Translations under genes and position numbers: made by a program
Shown here: one piece after another, positions 16,777-25,807 of the stretch
Numbering within the stretch: position 1 is the stretch's first letter
Layout: each line of letters opens with the position of its first letter
Notes under the pieces: model-generated
What the model was told of the DNA's origin: nothing
The model's input: only the letters and a program-made list of their open reading frames with translations
Databases searched by the model: none
Source: Secundilactobacillus oryzae JCM 18671
Lineage (GTDB): Bacteria; Bacillota; Bacilli; Lactobacillales; Lactobacillaceae
Length of the DNA: 64,000 bases
Reading direction: 5' to 3'
Assembly (NCBI RefSeq): GCF_000740055.1
Contig: NZ_BBJM01000002.1
Coordinates: 1 to 64,000, forward strand

Positions 16777-17073
16777 AAAAAAGCACCCTAGCCTTCATTT
16801 CTGAAAGCTAAGGGTGCTTTTGCACTTTACCACCTTATTTTACTAATCCATCACTGAATCAGCCTCATCCTGTACGGCCAAATTGGCGATACAGTCATGC
16901 TGTAACGGGCATCCCCGACGTAACCTACTAAAATCTTCAGCACGTAACTTTAAAGAATGATGGTCACATTCATGACTGTATCCCGTTTCACCAATTAGGG
17001 ACTCTCTACAACAAATCAATCGAAAGGATCGTTTCTTATAATCGTCTGTTAAATCTCATCTAAATTTAATTAT
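16777..17073 (-). promoter_or_regulatory. T-box riboswitch (orphan)
   Basis: On the minus strand: the Stem I distal signature AGAGAGTCCC...GGTGAAACGGGA, a specifier-side segment GAATGTGACCATC, the T-box-like GGTGGTAAAGTGC (16834-16822), and a terminator 16821-16777 with six T. The UGGU bulge predicts a tRNA with A73. The specifier is UGU (Cys) or GUG (Val); A73 fits Val better than Cys. The T-box core deviates from the usual GGTACCGCG, and a 12-base inverted repeat (16888-16899 with 16971-16982) lies across the middle, which may reflect decay. Confidence 0.68.
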
Positions 17074-17079
17074 ATTTCT

Positions 17080-17107
17080 AGTATAACCAATTTAAATTAG
17101 ATTGCAA
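17080..17107 (-). promoter_or_regulatory. Promoter of orphan T-box transcript
   Basis: On the minus strand TTGCAA, 16 bases, TATACT. Confidence 0.7.
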
Positions 17108-17132
17108 GGCTTTTTTCAAATCAAATTTTAAT

Positions 17133-18953
17133 TTAGTAGAACGCAACCGCTCTCGTCCAAACTTTCTTACTTGGAATGTAGTAATAAGTACTCGTACTTC
17201 CACTCTGAGTCGTCTTAACGGCCCGCTTAGAAACCGTTACTGTTCGTGGTAAATCAGCTGCGGTTGTTCCCACTGTCTTAGCTAACAAAGGATCGTTAAA
17301 TACTCGAGTGTAAAGTGGGTAGTTTTGCATCGTTGTAAGTTCCTTGTTATAAGCCGAAATTTCAATTTTATCGAAGCTTAGGGCACTAGCACGAATCCAG
17401 TAACGGGGACTCTTAGTGCTTGAAGTAAAGCGAATCCGGTACCACTTACCACTTGATGCATCAGCACGCATATCAACATACACTTTGGTTGCCTTCGAAT
17501 CTTTAAGCTTCTTGGCTGCATACTCCCAGTTTTTGTGGCCTTTGATATGCGTATAGAGGGCATTCGTCTTCTTAGCATTCTTTGTGAAGTAAGCGTATTG
17601 AGAGGCAACATCTGAGTAGTACTTTTCGACCTTGTTAGTTTGCTTACGCTTCTTGTTGGATGCCGCTAAAGTTCTTAAAAAGCTAGTATTGGCCACATCA
17701 CCACTCTTCACGCTGGCTGATGACTTACCACTCACCTTGTTGTCCTTGATGGTCATATCCGCAGTACTAAAATTAGCGAGCACGAACGGGATCTTATTCT
17801 TAGACGACGTAATCTTGTTACCCGTTACTGTGACATCAGTGATATCGCCAGCACCATCGTTCTTTTCAAAGTAAACGTACCGGTTATCCGGATTTAAATT
17901 GATAAACTTATTGTTCTTGATGTTCAGGTTCTTCATCGTAATATCTTCACGCGTATTATATAACCGAATATAATTACCAGAACCTAAAACAGTCTTGTTT
18001 TCGAACGTGTTGTTTTCAATGTACAAATCAGACACCGCAACGAAGTGGAGATTGGCACCATCTTCTTCCACTAATGGACGGGCGTCCTGAACGTAATTCC
18101 CTTTGAAATAAATATCGTGAATCGTACCATTAAATAATTTAGTGTACACCGCATGCTCACCAATTGGATTTGGTGCGTATGATTTTACTGAACCTGTTGA
18201 TCGCGATAATGGAAGAAATTGATTGTTGCTAACGTAAATATTGTATGAAGGCAAGCCATCATACTTATCGCCAGAATTATGGTACGACATCGCCTTTGAG
18301 TTGGAATAATCCACTTGGATGGCTTCTTTGTACTCATAACCTTTCTTAGGGTTGAATCCCTTAAAGACTGAATTCTTAATATGAATGTTGTGACTACCGT
18401 TAATATCAATATAGTGACCAGTTGGAGACGAAGCATTATAGAAAGTGCTCTTGTTAAACGTCACGGCTGACGCATGATGAATGCTTTGTACGAAAACACT
18501 TTGAACATTAGCTGATGGATGGGTGCCACGGAATGTCGCATTATTCCACGTTACATCATGAACACCGGCATCATACCCTGTTCCTGGGCTTGGATATGCA
18601 AAGGCGATACGGTCACCACGACGAATTTGGAAAATGGCGCCCTTATCAAAATTAAACGTCACATTAGATCGTAGCTGAATCGCCTTCATCTCATCGTCAG
18701 TAAATAAATACGTGCCCTTTGGAATATGAATGGTCATGGGTGTCTCTTCGTTATATTTATCTAGTAGTTTCTGTAAAATTGGCGAGTTATCAGTTTTATC
18801 ATTGCCCACCATACCTTGATTTTTAGCGTTAACAGTAAAACCACTAGCTGCTTGAGCATTGCCAAGATGGCCTTGATCAAAGTAAACGTATCCTCCTGCG
18901 GTTGTTGCGCCCAATAATAAAAGCGCCGCTATGTATTTAACAATTTTTTGCAT
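17133..18953 (-). CDS. Secreted right-handed beta-helix protein
   Basis: 606 residues. It has a signal peptide/anchor (VKYIAALLLLGATTAGGYVY), then a polysaccharide-lyase-like N-terminal region (VGNDKTDNSPILQKLLD) and a long parallel beta-helix (about 60-380) with repeats such as NIHIKNSVF, DLYIENNTF and NLNIKNNKF. The C-terminal about 200 residues hold SH3/GW-like modules (KWYRIRFTSS, YWIRASAL, KVWTRAVAF), probably for wall attachment. Beta-helix proteins of this kind act on or bind polysaccharides; the catalytic residues are not evident, so activity is uncertain. ATG 18953 is chosen over 19058 because GAGGGGGAA precedes it and the signal peptide follows. Confidence 0.8.
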   Translation of the reverse strand: MQKIVKYIAALLLLGATTAGGYVYFDQGHLGNAQAASGFTVNAKNQGMVGNDKTDNSPILQKLLDKYNEETPMTIHIPKGTYLFTDDEMKAIQLRSNVTFNFDKGAIFQIRRGDRIAFAYPSPGTGYDAGVHDVTWNNATFRGTHPSANVQSVFVQSIHHASAVTFNKSTFYNASSPTGHYIDINGSHNIHIKNSVFKGFNPKKGYEYKEAIQVDYSNSKAMSYHNSGDKYDGLPSYNIYVSNNQFLPLSRSTGSVKSYAPNPIGEHAVYTKLFNGTIHDIYFKGNYVQDARPLVEEDGANLHFVAVSDLYIENNTFENKTVLGSGNYIRLYNTREDITMKNLNIKNNKFINLNPDNRYVYFEKNDGAGDITDVTVTGNKITSSKNKIPFVLANFSTADMTIKDNKVSGKSSASVKSGDVANTSFLRTLAASNKKRKQTNKVEKYYSDVASQYAYFTKNAKKTNALYTHIKGHKNWEYAAKKLKDSKATKVYVDMRADASSGKWYRIRFTSSTKSPRYWIRASALSFDKIEISAYNKELTTMQNYPLYTRVFNDPLLAKTVGTTAADLPRTVTVSKRAVKTTQSGSTSTYYYIPSKKVWTRAVAFY

Positions 18954-19056
18954 GCTTGCTTCCCCCTCATTAAATTTGACCTCTAGAGCCATTGTACCGA
19001 ATTTCACGATAAGTTGGCGTTTTTTTGCATAGAAAATTGTTAAGTTTTGAAGACAC

Positions 19057-19091
19057 AAAAAAAGATTGCCACCAACTTACTGTGACAATCT
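19057..19091 (-). terminator. Terminator of deoxyribosyltransferase gene
   Basis: On the minus strand AGATTGTCAC and GTGGCAATCT form a stem followed by seven T. Confidence 0.82.
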
Positions 19092-19108
19092 CCTTAATTT
19101 TATCAATA

Positions 19109-19582
19109 TTAAAGGACTTTTTTATCGACGTACTTTTGTTCCAAATCATTGAAGTCATAATCTTTTAACTTTTGAATGTCATCCTTACCACTAAATAATG
19201 CTGTATAGGATTGTGCAACCATCAAGTTGATTTCTTGGTCCTCGTTGTATTGAACCACAATCACAGGAGTCCCATGTTCAAATGCGGCACCAATTTCAAA
19301 AACAGTTCCTGAATCGGGTTCGTTTTCTTTAGTTTCTTCCAAACGGTAATCCAAGATTGCGACCACTGCGTCAGCACGACGAACTTGGCGCATGTCCGAA
19401 GCAAAAGTTGCCACTTGCCACTTGAAGGAACCAAATTCTAAATCATCGTGTTGATGTTCCATTGGAACGAAAATACCATCAGAATCCACCGTTTTGTTAG
19501 CCTTAAGCAATTCGAGAACTTCCTTAATGCGGGCGTTTTGATGATCACTAAAGAATGGCGCTGCTAAGTAAATTTTGTTCAT
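19109..19582 (-). CDS. Nucleoside 2-deoxyribosyltransferase
   Basis: 157 residues, the usual length. It transfers deoxyribose between nucleobases in nucleoside salvage, a hallmark of lactobacilli. The N-terminal IYLAAPFFS binds the base, and the catalytic Glu lies in DSGTVFEIGAAF (Glu about 91). The start 19582 follows GGAAGG; the upstream in-frame start at 19603 has no site. It is a single gene with its own terminator. Confidence 0.9.
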   Translation of the reverse strand: MNKIYLAAPFFSDHQNARIKEVLELLKANKTVDSDGIFVPMEHQHDDLEFGSFKWQVATFASDMRQVRRADAVVAILDYRLEETKENEPDSGTVFEIGAAFEHGTPVIVVQYNEDQEINLMVAQSYTALFSGKDDIQKLKDYDFNDLEQKYVDKKVL

Positions 19583-19704
19583 TGTCAAAAACCTTCCTTG
19601 CATACATATAGTGGTGTTGTAATAATATTACCACAAAATATAGCGACTTTTAGTTGAAAATAAAAAAGAAACCGATTTTTATCGATTTCTCATTCAGTCT
19701 TTGA

Positions 19705-20598
<894 letters not shown>

Positions 20599-20650
20599 TT
20601 AGCTTAAGCGAAAATAATATCAAACTACTCGATGATTGGGAGGCGTCAAA

Positions 20651-21148
20651 TTGAAACTTATTTTAGATACGCCATTAATCGCACAACGCCCAGAATTACC
20701 TACCGGCTGTGAAATCACTGCCGTTACCATGATGCTGGCCGGGGCTGGCTTTACTGTTGATAAAGTCGACTTAGCCCATCGAATGCCTTACGATTCGGAT
20801 GATTGCAACAAGGGATTCGTCGGGGATCCGTTTACCGACGGTGGTAACAGCATCTTCCCCAAACCTCTACTACCACTCGTTACCGAAATTGCTGGTAATG
20901 CGTTAGATCTAACTGGAAGTAACATTGATCAACTAACGGCTCACATCGCCGAAACGCAACACGCTGTCGTCACCTGGGTTGGCGAATTCGATGGCTTTCA
21001 TACCCACGCCTTAACTGTTACCGGTTTCGATGACGATCAGCAAGTCATTTACTTCAATGATTGCTGGACGGAAAAACGTGACACATTGTCGTACTTCGAG
21101 TTTGAACAGATATGGGCGCGCCATGCCCATCGTGCACTAAGTTTCTAA
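20651..21148 (+). CDS. C39-like peptidase family protein
   Basis: 165 residues, no signal peptide. It matches the Peptidase_C39_2 papain-like fold: the Gln/Cys segment LPTGCEITAVTMML (Cys about 20), the His-containing THALTVTGF and the Asn/Asp of YFNDCW. The start is a TTG at 20651, selected because GGAGG lies 7 bases upstream. The substrate is unknown; many relatives are uncharacterised. The broken VOC gene follows 14 bases later and may be in the same transcript. Confidence 0.78.
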   Translation: MKLILDTPLIAQRPELPTGCEITAVTMMLAGAGFTVDKVDLAHRMPYDSDDCNKGFVGDPFTDGGNSIFPKPLLPLVTEIAGNALDLTGSNIDQLTAHIAETQHAVVTWVGEFDGFHTHALTVTGFDDDQQVIYFNDCWTEKRDTLSYFEFEQIWARHAHRALSF

Positions 21149-21162
21149 AGGAGGAATTGTGA

Positions 21163-21531
21163 ATGGTCCCATTGGTTAGAGTGATGTTATATGTTAATGA
21201 TGTTGAGGAGAGTGCCAATTTTTAGGTGAAGTACTTTGGCTTTGAAATTGTTAGCGACGTCAAAATGGTTGACGGCTCTAAAAATGTCGACATCCAGGTA
21301 AATGAAGGTATGCGCCTTTCCCTCTTCTCTCGTGACTTCATCAAGCAGTATTCACCCGAGGTGTTGGATAACGAACCGTCACTTCTTTTCACAGTTACAA
21401 ATTTCGAAGAATTACACCAAAAATTAGCGAATCAAGGTATCAAAGTCGGCGACATTGTGCCGAACGGTCCACATCGTGCATTTAATTTTCCAGATAATGA
21501 AGGCCGCTATTACGGCATTAGTGAAGGATAA
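21163..21531 (+). pseudogene. VOC/glyoxalase-fold protein, amber at codon 21
   Basis: The frame opens at ATG 21163 after the near-perfect AAAGGAGGAA, encodes MVPLVRVMLYVNDVEESANF, meets TAG at 21223-21225, and continues VKYFGFEIV to a normal end, 122 codons in all. VOC proteins have FW or FY just before this point (typically FWVKYFGF), so TGG to TAG is the likely change. A downstream GTG at 21226 would lack the first beta strand and has no binding site. An intact copy would be a single-domain glyoxalase/bleomycin-resistance-like protein of unknown substrate. Confidence 0.85.
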
Positions 21532-21566
21532 GAAAAGGTTTTGACCAATTGGTCAAAACCTTTTCT
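21531..21566. terminator. Bidirectional terminator VOC gene / FAH hydrolase
   Basis: A perfect 36-base palindrome with A-run and T-run ends between converging genes. Confidence 0.88.
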
Positions 21567-21567
21567 A

Positions 21568-22377
21568 TTATTTCATCTTAATACTCAAGTCACCCAAACC
21601 ATCGATGTGGCTCTCTAGCTTATCCCCCGGTCTCAAGTAAACTTGAGGATTGCGACCATTACCCACACCACTTGGCGTACCAGTGAAAATTAGGTCACCG
21701 GTCTTTAATTCTACAATTGAAGACAAGTACTCAATCAGCGTTGGTACATCGAAGATCATCTGGTTCAAATGAGCAGACTGCATTTTCTCACCATTGACGT
21801 GTGTCGTTAGTTGCAAGTCTCCTAAGCTAGCGACTTCATCAGGCGTCGTCAGCCATGGCCCAACCGGACCGAATCCAGCAAACGACTTCGCCATTGAAAA
21901 TTGTGGCGTCGCATTCAAGAATTGAACTTCTCGATCCGACAAATCAAGACCAACCATGTATCCGGCAACATAATTAGCGGCTTCGGTCTTTGAGATATTT
22001 CGACCATCCTTGCCAATCACTACCACAAGCTCGGTTTCCCAGTCTGTTTGGTCGCCGTGAACCGCAACTTCAGTGTGTGAACGCGTCAATGAGCTACTGA
22101 ACTTGGTAAAAATACTTGGTGCTTTTGGCAACTCAATATGAATTTCCTTAGAGTGATCGACGTAGTTCATCCCCACAGCAAAAATTTGTTGTGGAACAGG
22201 AACTGGCACCTCTAAATCAGCTAATGCGAGAGGTGTGGCGTCGCCCAGTTGGTTCGTCGTAATCTCTGCCAATGAAGCGGCTAGTGCATCATCTGCGCCA
22301 ATAACTGGACGTGCCAGCCACTTGCCGTCCTCGTTTGTAATTTGAACTGGTTGACCCTTTATCATACCTAACTTCAT
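21568..22377 (-). CDS. Fumarylacetoacetate hydrolase family protein
   Basis: 269 residues. The FAH C-terminal domain is recognised by FAVGMNYVDHSKE, the metal-binding Glu pair in DWETELVVVIGK, DLSDREVQ, and GDLIFTGTPSGVG near the C-terminus. Relatives act as acylpyruvate hydrolases, oxaloacetate decarboxylases or isomerases. The exact reaction cannot be assigned. GAAGGGAAG precedes the start. It is downstream of no obvious aromatic-catabolism genes, so a housekeeping metabolite-repair role such as oxaloacetate decarboxylation is plausible. Confidence 0.85.
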   Translation of the reverse strand: MKLGMIKGQPVQITNEDGKWLARPVIGADDALAASLAEITTNQLGDATPLALADLEVPVPVPQQIFAVGMNYVDHSKEIHIELPKAPSIFTKFSSSLTRSHTEVAVHGDQTDWETELVVVIGKDGRNISKTEAANYVAGYMVGLDLSDREVQFLNATPQFSMAKSFAGFGPVGPWLTTPDEVASLGDLQLTTHVNGEKMQSAHLNQMIFDVPTLIEYLSSIVELKTGDLIFTGTPSGVGNGRNPQVYLRPGDKLESHIDGLGDLSIKMK

Positions 22378-22423
22378 TTTGAAACTTCCCTTCTATAACC
22401 GTCAATTCAATTATAGCGCGAAA

Positions 22424-23131
22424 TTAGTTAACTAAAACTTCCAATCCAGCAGCAATCAAACCACCGGCTAACGGACCAACCATTGGTACCCAGGAATAGG
22501 ACCATTCAGCACCACCCTTGTTGGGCACAGGCAAAATCGTGTATGCTAAACGAGGCCCCCAGTCACGCGCTGGATTGATGGCGAATCCGGTTGTTGTACC
22601 AAGTCCCATCCCAATGACTGCAATCAGCATCCCGACAATGAATGGCTTAAGTCCTTCGGTAAAGTTACCGAGGTTCAATAAAATAAACACGAAAACAAAT
22701 GTCGTAATTAATTCTGAAAGGAAATTGAAAAATGGGGCCTTAATGGCTGGACGAGTAGCAAAAATACCAACCGAATTGCCTTCTGCCTCATTAGTAGTCG
22801 CCTTGAAATGTGGGGTAAATTGAATAATAACTAACGCTGCACCGATGAAGGCACCTAAAAATTGCCCCAATAAATATGGTAAAACTTGTGACCATGGAAA
22901 GAAGCCAAAGGCCGCAAATCCAATTGTCACAGCTGGATTCAAATGACCATCTGAGCCAAGCATCCCTGCAACATAAACACCCATCGTAACCGCAAGACCC
23001 CAGGCTAGGCTGACAAACAACCAATTTTGACCCTTAGCGTATGTTTTGTTTAGGTTCAAACCAGCACCACTCCCAGCACCTAATACAATTAAAATCATAG
23101 TACCTAAAAACTCTCCCATAAAACCATTCAT
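22424..23131 (-). CDS. glpF: MIP-family channel, glycerol facilitator-like
   Basis: 235 residues with six membrane helices and two half-helices. The first NPA box is in HLNPAVTIG and the second in INPARDWGPR. The Asp after NPAR marks the aquaglyceroporin branch, so it should pass glycerol and similar small solutes; lactobacillus members also pass lactic acid or dihydroxyacetone. The start at 23131 (MNGFMGEFLGT) is preferred to GTG 23140, since GGGTG is then 6 bases upstream. Confidence 0.9.
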   Translation of the reverse strand: MNGFMGEFLGTMILIVLGAGSGAGLNLNKTYAKGQNWLFVSLAWGLAVTMGVYVAGMLGSDGHLNPAVTIGFAAFGFFPWSQVLPYLLGQFLGAFIGAALVIIQFTPHFKATTNEAEGNSVGIFATRPAIKAPFFNFLSELITTFVFVFILLNLGNFTEGLKPFIVGMLIAVIGMGLGTTTGFAINPARDWGPRLAYTILPVPNKGGAEWSYSWVPMVGPLAGGLIAAGLEVLVN

Positions 23132-23307
23132 CTTAATCACCCATTTCTTCTATATGTTAGCGATTTCAGTTTACCATTTACCGGTAACGAGCGAAAGTCA
23201 TACGCCGTTAAACATGCCCTTAAATCCATTTGACCTATTTCAACGAGCAAAATCACGAGATTGCAAGTCAATAATTACGTCACAATAGTTATCAGTAATA
23301 ATAGTCA

Positions 23308-23354
23308 ACACACCAACATCTAGATATTGGTGTGTAACCTCTAGCGTGTAGTAT
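23308..23354 (+). promoter_or_regulatory. Promoter of LysM gene with palindromic operator
   Basis: A 28-base palindrome with one mismatched pair (23308-23335) overlaps the proposed -35 TTGGTG (23327-23332). This is followed by 16 bases and TAGTAT (23349-23354). The position suggests a repressor site for the LysM gene 36 bases downstream; the regulator is unknown. Confidence 0.5.
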
Positions 23355-23390
23355 AGGCCTCAACTTAAAAAAAGGGAGAGACATCAATTT

Positions 23391-24032
23391 ATGACATTCA
23401 AGAAAGTTATTGCTTCAACTCTGGGGACTGCTACAGCACTTGCTGCCGCACTTATTTTCCAAACAGCTTCTGCCAATGCAGATACTAAAGTCACGGTCAA
23501 ACCCGGCGACACCGTATGGGAATTCTCACAAAAATACGACACAACTATCAAGGCAATCGAAGATCAAAACAATATTACCGGACACTTAATCGTTGTGGGT
23601 GAAGTTTTAGATCTTCCAACAGCTAACACGACACAAACAACTTCAAACACCACTTACTCAGCTCCACAAACCAGTTATCAAGCACCAAGTTACTCAACTC
23701 CATCAAGTCAATCATCATACACACCTTCAACAAACAAGAGTTATTCAAGTCAACAATCACAAACTAGCTCAACATCAACCCAAAAATCTTATTCATCAAG
23801 CGCAACCGGCTCAAGCAGTTCTGCTAAATCATGAATTGCTAACAAAGAATCTGGCGGTTCATACTCAGCTCGAAATGGTCGTTACATCGGTAAGTATCAA
23901 TTAGATTCATCTTACCTAAACGGTGACTACTCAGCTGCCAACCAAGAACGTGTCGCAAACAAGTACGTTTCATCACGTTATGGTTCATGGTCAAAAGCTA
24001 AGTCATTCTGGCTTGCAAATGGCTGGTACTAA
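23391..24032 (+). pseudogene. Secreted LysM / resuscitation-type muralytic protein, opal at codon 148
   Basis: The frame encodes a signal peptide (cleavage near ANA-DT), one LysM domain (VKPGDTVWEFSQKYD to about residue 80), and a Ser/Thr/Gln linker (about 82-147). It then meets TGA (23832-23834) and continues IANKESGGSYSARNGRYIGKYQL to YGSWSKAKSFWLANGWY and TAA at 24032. The C-terminal part is the conserved catalytic-like domain of lactobacillus LysM aggregation/transglycosylase proteins, which has Trp-Ile-Ala at the stop position, so TGG to TGA is the likely change. The shortened 147-residue product would still be secreted and bind the wall but lacks the C-terminal domain. Confidence 0.88.
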
Positions 24033-24042
24033 AATCAGCTCT

Positions 24043-24075
24043 AAGACTGTTCCTCATTTCGAGGGCAGTCTTTTT
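24043..24075 (+). terminator. Terminator of LysM gene
   Basis: AAGACTG...CAGTCTT stem with an inner CCTC/GAGG pairing, followed by T run. Confidence 0.82.
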
Positions 24076-24175
24076 ACTTTTCCTTAAAAAGCTAATGCCA
24101 TAATAGCTTTTCATTGACGCCATGCTACTTTTATCGATAAACTGGTCTTAAATTGAGAACACGGAGAACTTTAAA

Positions 24176-24793
24176 ATGAACATGACCACCATTACCGACC
24201 TAATCAGCCAGTATGGCTATATTGGAATCGCATTGTTGATCGCGCTCGAAAACATCTTTCCGCCAATTCCCTCTGAAGTCATTCTGACTTTTACCGGCTT
24301 CTTGACGCTAACGCACGGACTTTCTATCCCCGGCGCTATCTTAGCTGCGACAATTGGCTCGATTATTGGGGCCCTCGTTCTTTATGGCGCAGGGCGTCTC
24401 CTCAAGGTGGAGCGACTCGAATCGATTGTCAGTGGACGAATTGGCCAAGTTTTACGTCTCAAAGCCTCAGACATCGAAAAAGCGTCCAATTACTTTCTCA
24501 AGCACGGTGGTAAAACGATCTTCCTTGGTCGTTTTATCCCCATCATTAGAAGTATGATTTCGATTCCCGCTGGTATGACAAAGTACCCCCTAGGTCACTT
24601 TGTGATGTTATCAGTTTTCGGGACCATCATTTGGAACACCGTCTTGATCTATCTCGGTCATAGCGTAGGAAGTGCCTGGCCAAAGATTGTTGCCGGTTTT
24701 GAATCCTACTCTCATATTGCCGCAATCGCCATCGTTATTCTGTTCATAATTGGCGTAGCGTGGTGGTACTTTCAAAAGAAACGACCTGCTTAA
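24176..24793 (+). CDS. DedA/SNARE-associated family membrane protein
   Basis: 205 residues with about five hydrophobic segments. The motifs ENIFPPIPSEVILTFTGF near the N-terminus, GGKTIFLGRFIPIIRS and SIPAGMTKYPLGHF are those of DedA proteins, now viewed as undecaprenyl-phosphate or phospholipid flippases that support membrane-potential and envelope homeostasis. The Arg in GRFIP and the preceding Glu are conserved. Weak ribosome binding site (ACGGAGAAC). It converges with the LysR gene. Confidence 0.9.
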   Translation: MNMTTITDLISQYGYIGIALLIALENIFPPIPSEVILTFTGFLTLTHGLSIPGAILAATIGSIIGALVLYGAGRLLKVERLESIVSGRIGQVLRLKASDIEKASNYFLKHGGKTIFLGRFIPIIRSMISIPAGMTKYPLGHFVMLSVFGTIIWNTVLIYLGHSVGSAWPKIVAGFESYSHIAAIAIVILFIIGVAWWYFQKKRPA

Positions 24794-24805
24794 TGACAAA
24801 ACCAC

Positions 24806-25702
24806 TTAGTGAAGCGAACCCTCACCGAGTGGCTTTTTTAGTTGTTGGGCAATTTTTTGATAGGCTGGCGCAAAGTAACTATCTTTGAGATAAATCAGAT
24901 TAATGGGATGACTGACCTTGAAGTCGCGCATCGACAACGTTCTCAGTTCACCAGTTACTAAATTAGGTTTGACCAATGATTTGTACATAAAGCTAATTCC
25001 CATCCTCCGCTTCAGACATTCAATGATGGTCGCTGGGTTTGACAGTTCAATCTGCTGCTGAAAATCCGCAATCTGGTAATTTTGCGTCGCTAGCCAACTG
25101 GCAAAAATGGCCCGGGTTCCAGATCCCTTCTCCCGAATCAGCAATGGTTGGATCAAACAATCGGCTACTGAAAGTTGATTATTCTCTAAAATTGGATTAG
25201 TCGCATAGGTGACGCCAACAAAGGGCTCCGATCGAATCTGAATGGCATCGAATTCTGTTTTATCAAAATTTCCCTCCACAATGCCAAACTGAATTTGACC
25301 ACTTCTAAGTCCTTCCAAAATTTCAGCCGTATTACCAATGACCGTTTGAATTTTACTTCTTTGTTCAGTTAGCTGAATGATTAAGTCTGGTAATAAAAAG
25401 TGACTCAGCGATAGGGTTGATCCGATTGTGACCGACAATCCGGACCGTTGCTGTGCCAAACGTTCTAGAACCTGATGACTTTCGACAGCGATTCGAGTGA
25501 CATATTGGACGAGTTCCATTCCCGTCGCGGTTAATTCAATTTTGTTGCCGACTTTATGGACCAGCTCCAGGTTTAATTCAGTTTCTAGCCCAGCAATTTG
25601 CTGTGACACTGCGGGTTGCGTAATGAATAATTGATTGGCGGTTTTCGTATAGGATTGGGTTTTCGCCAAAATTGCTAGCGTTTCGTAACGGTGATCTAGC
25701 AT
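24806..25702 (-). CDS. LysR-family transcriptional regulator
   Basis: 298 residues with an N-terminal winged helix (YETLAILAKTQSYTKTANQLFITQPAVSQQIAGLE) and a two-lobed effector domain. It is divergent from a YeiH-family membrane protein gene across about 105 bases. This pairing recurs in bacteria, where the LysR protein (YeiE/CysL-like) controls yeiH. An A/T-rich interval with ATTTTTACTTATTATAC stands between them. The effector, possibly sulfite or another anion, is inferred from the family only. Confidence 0.9.
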   Translation of the reverse strand: MLDHRYETLAILAKTQSYTKTANQLFITQPAVSQQIAGLETELNLELVHKVGNKIELTATGMELVQYVTRIAVESHQVLERLAQQRSGLSVTIGSTLSLSHFLLPDLIIQLTEQRSKIQTVIGNTAEILEGLRSGQIQFGIVEGNFDKTEFDAIQIRSEPFVGVTYATNPILENNQLSVADCLIQPLLIREKGSGTRAIFASWLATQNYQIADFQQQIELSNPATIIECLKRRMGISFMYKSLVKPNLVTGELRTLSMRDFKVSHPINLIYLKDSYFAPAYQKIAQQLKKPLGEGSLH

Positions 25703-25807
25703 TTCGTTTCATCTCCATAAGTAAAATTTAGGTTATCCGAAAAAATACTAATTTTTACTTATTATACACTCATGATAAGCTATTACCGACATGAGGAGGA
25801 ATTGAAA

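Noticed and set aside
16851-17049. Open Cys/His-rich frame on the minus strand (contains SHECDHH and RRGCPLQHDC)
   Set aside because: It has no start codon with a ribosome binding site and coincides with the T-box leader, whose Stem I signature, T-box-like core and terminator explain the same sequence better.
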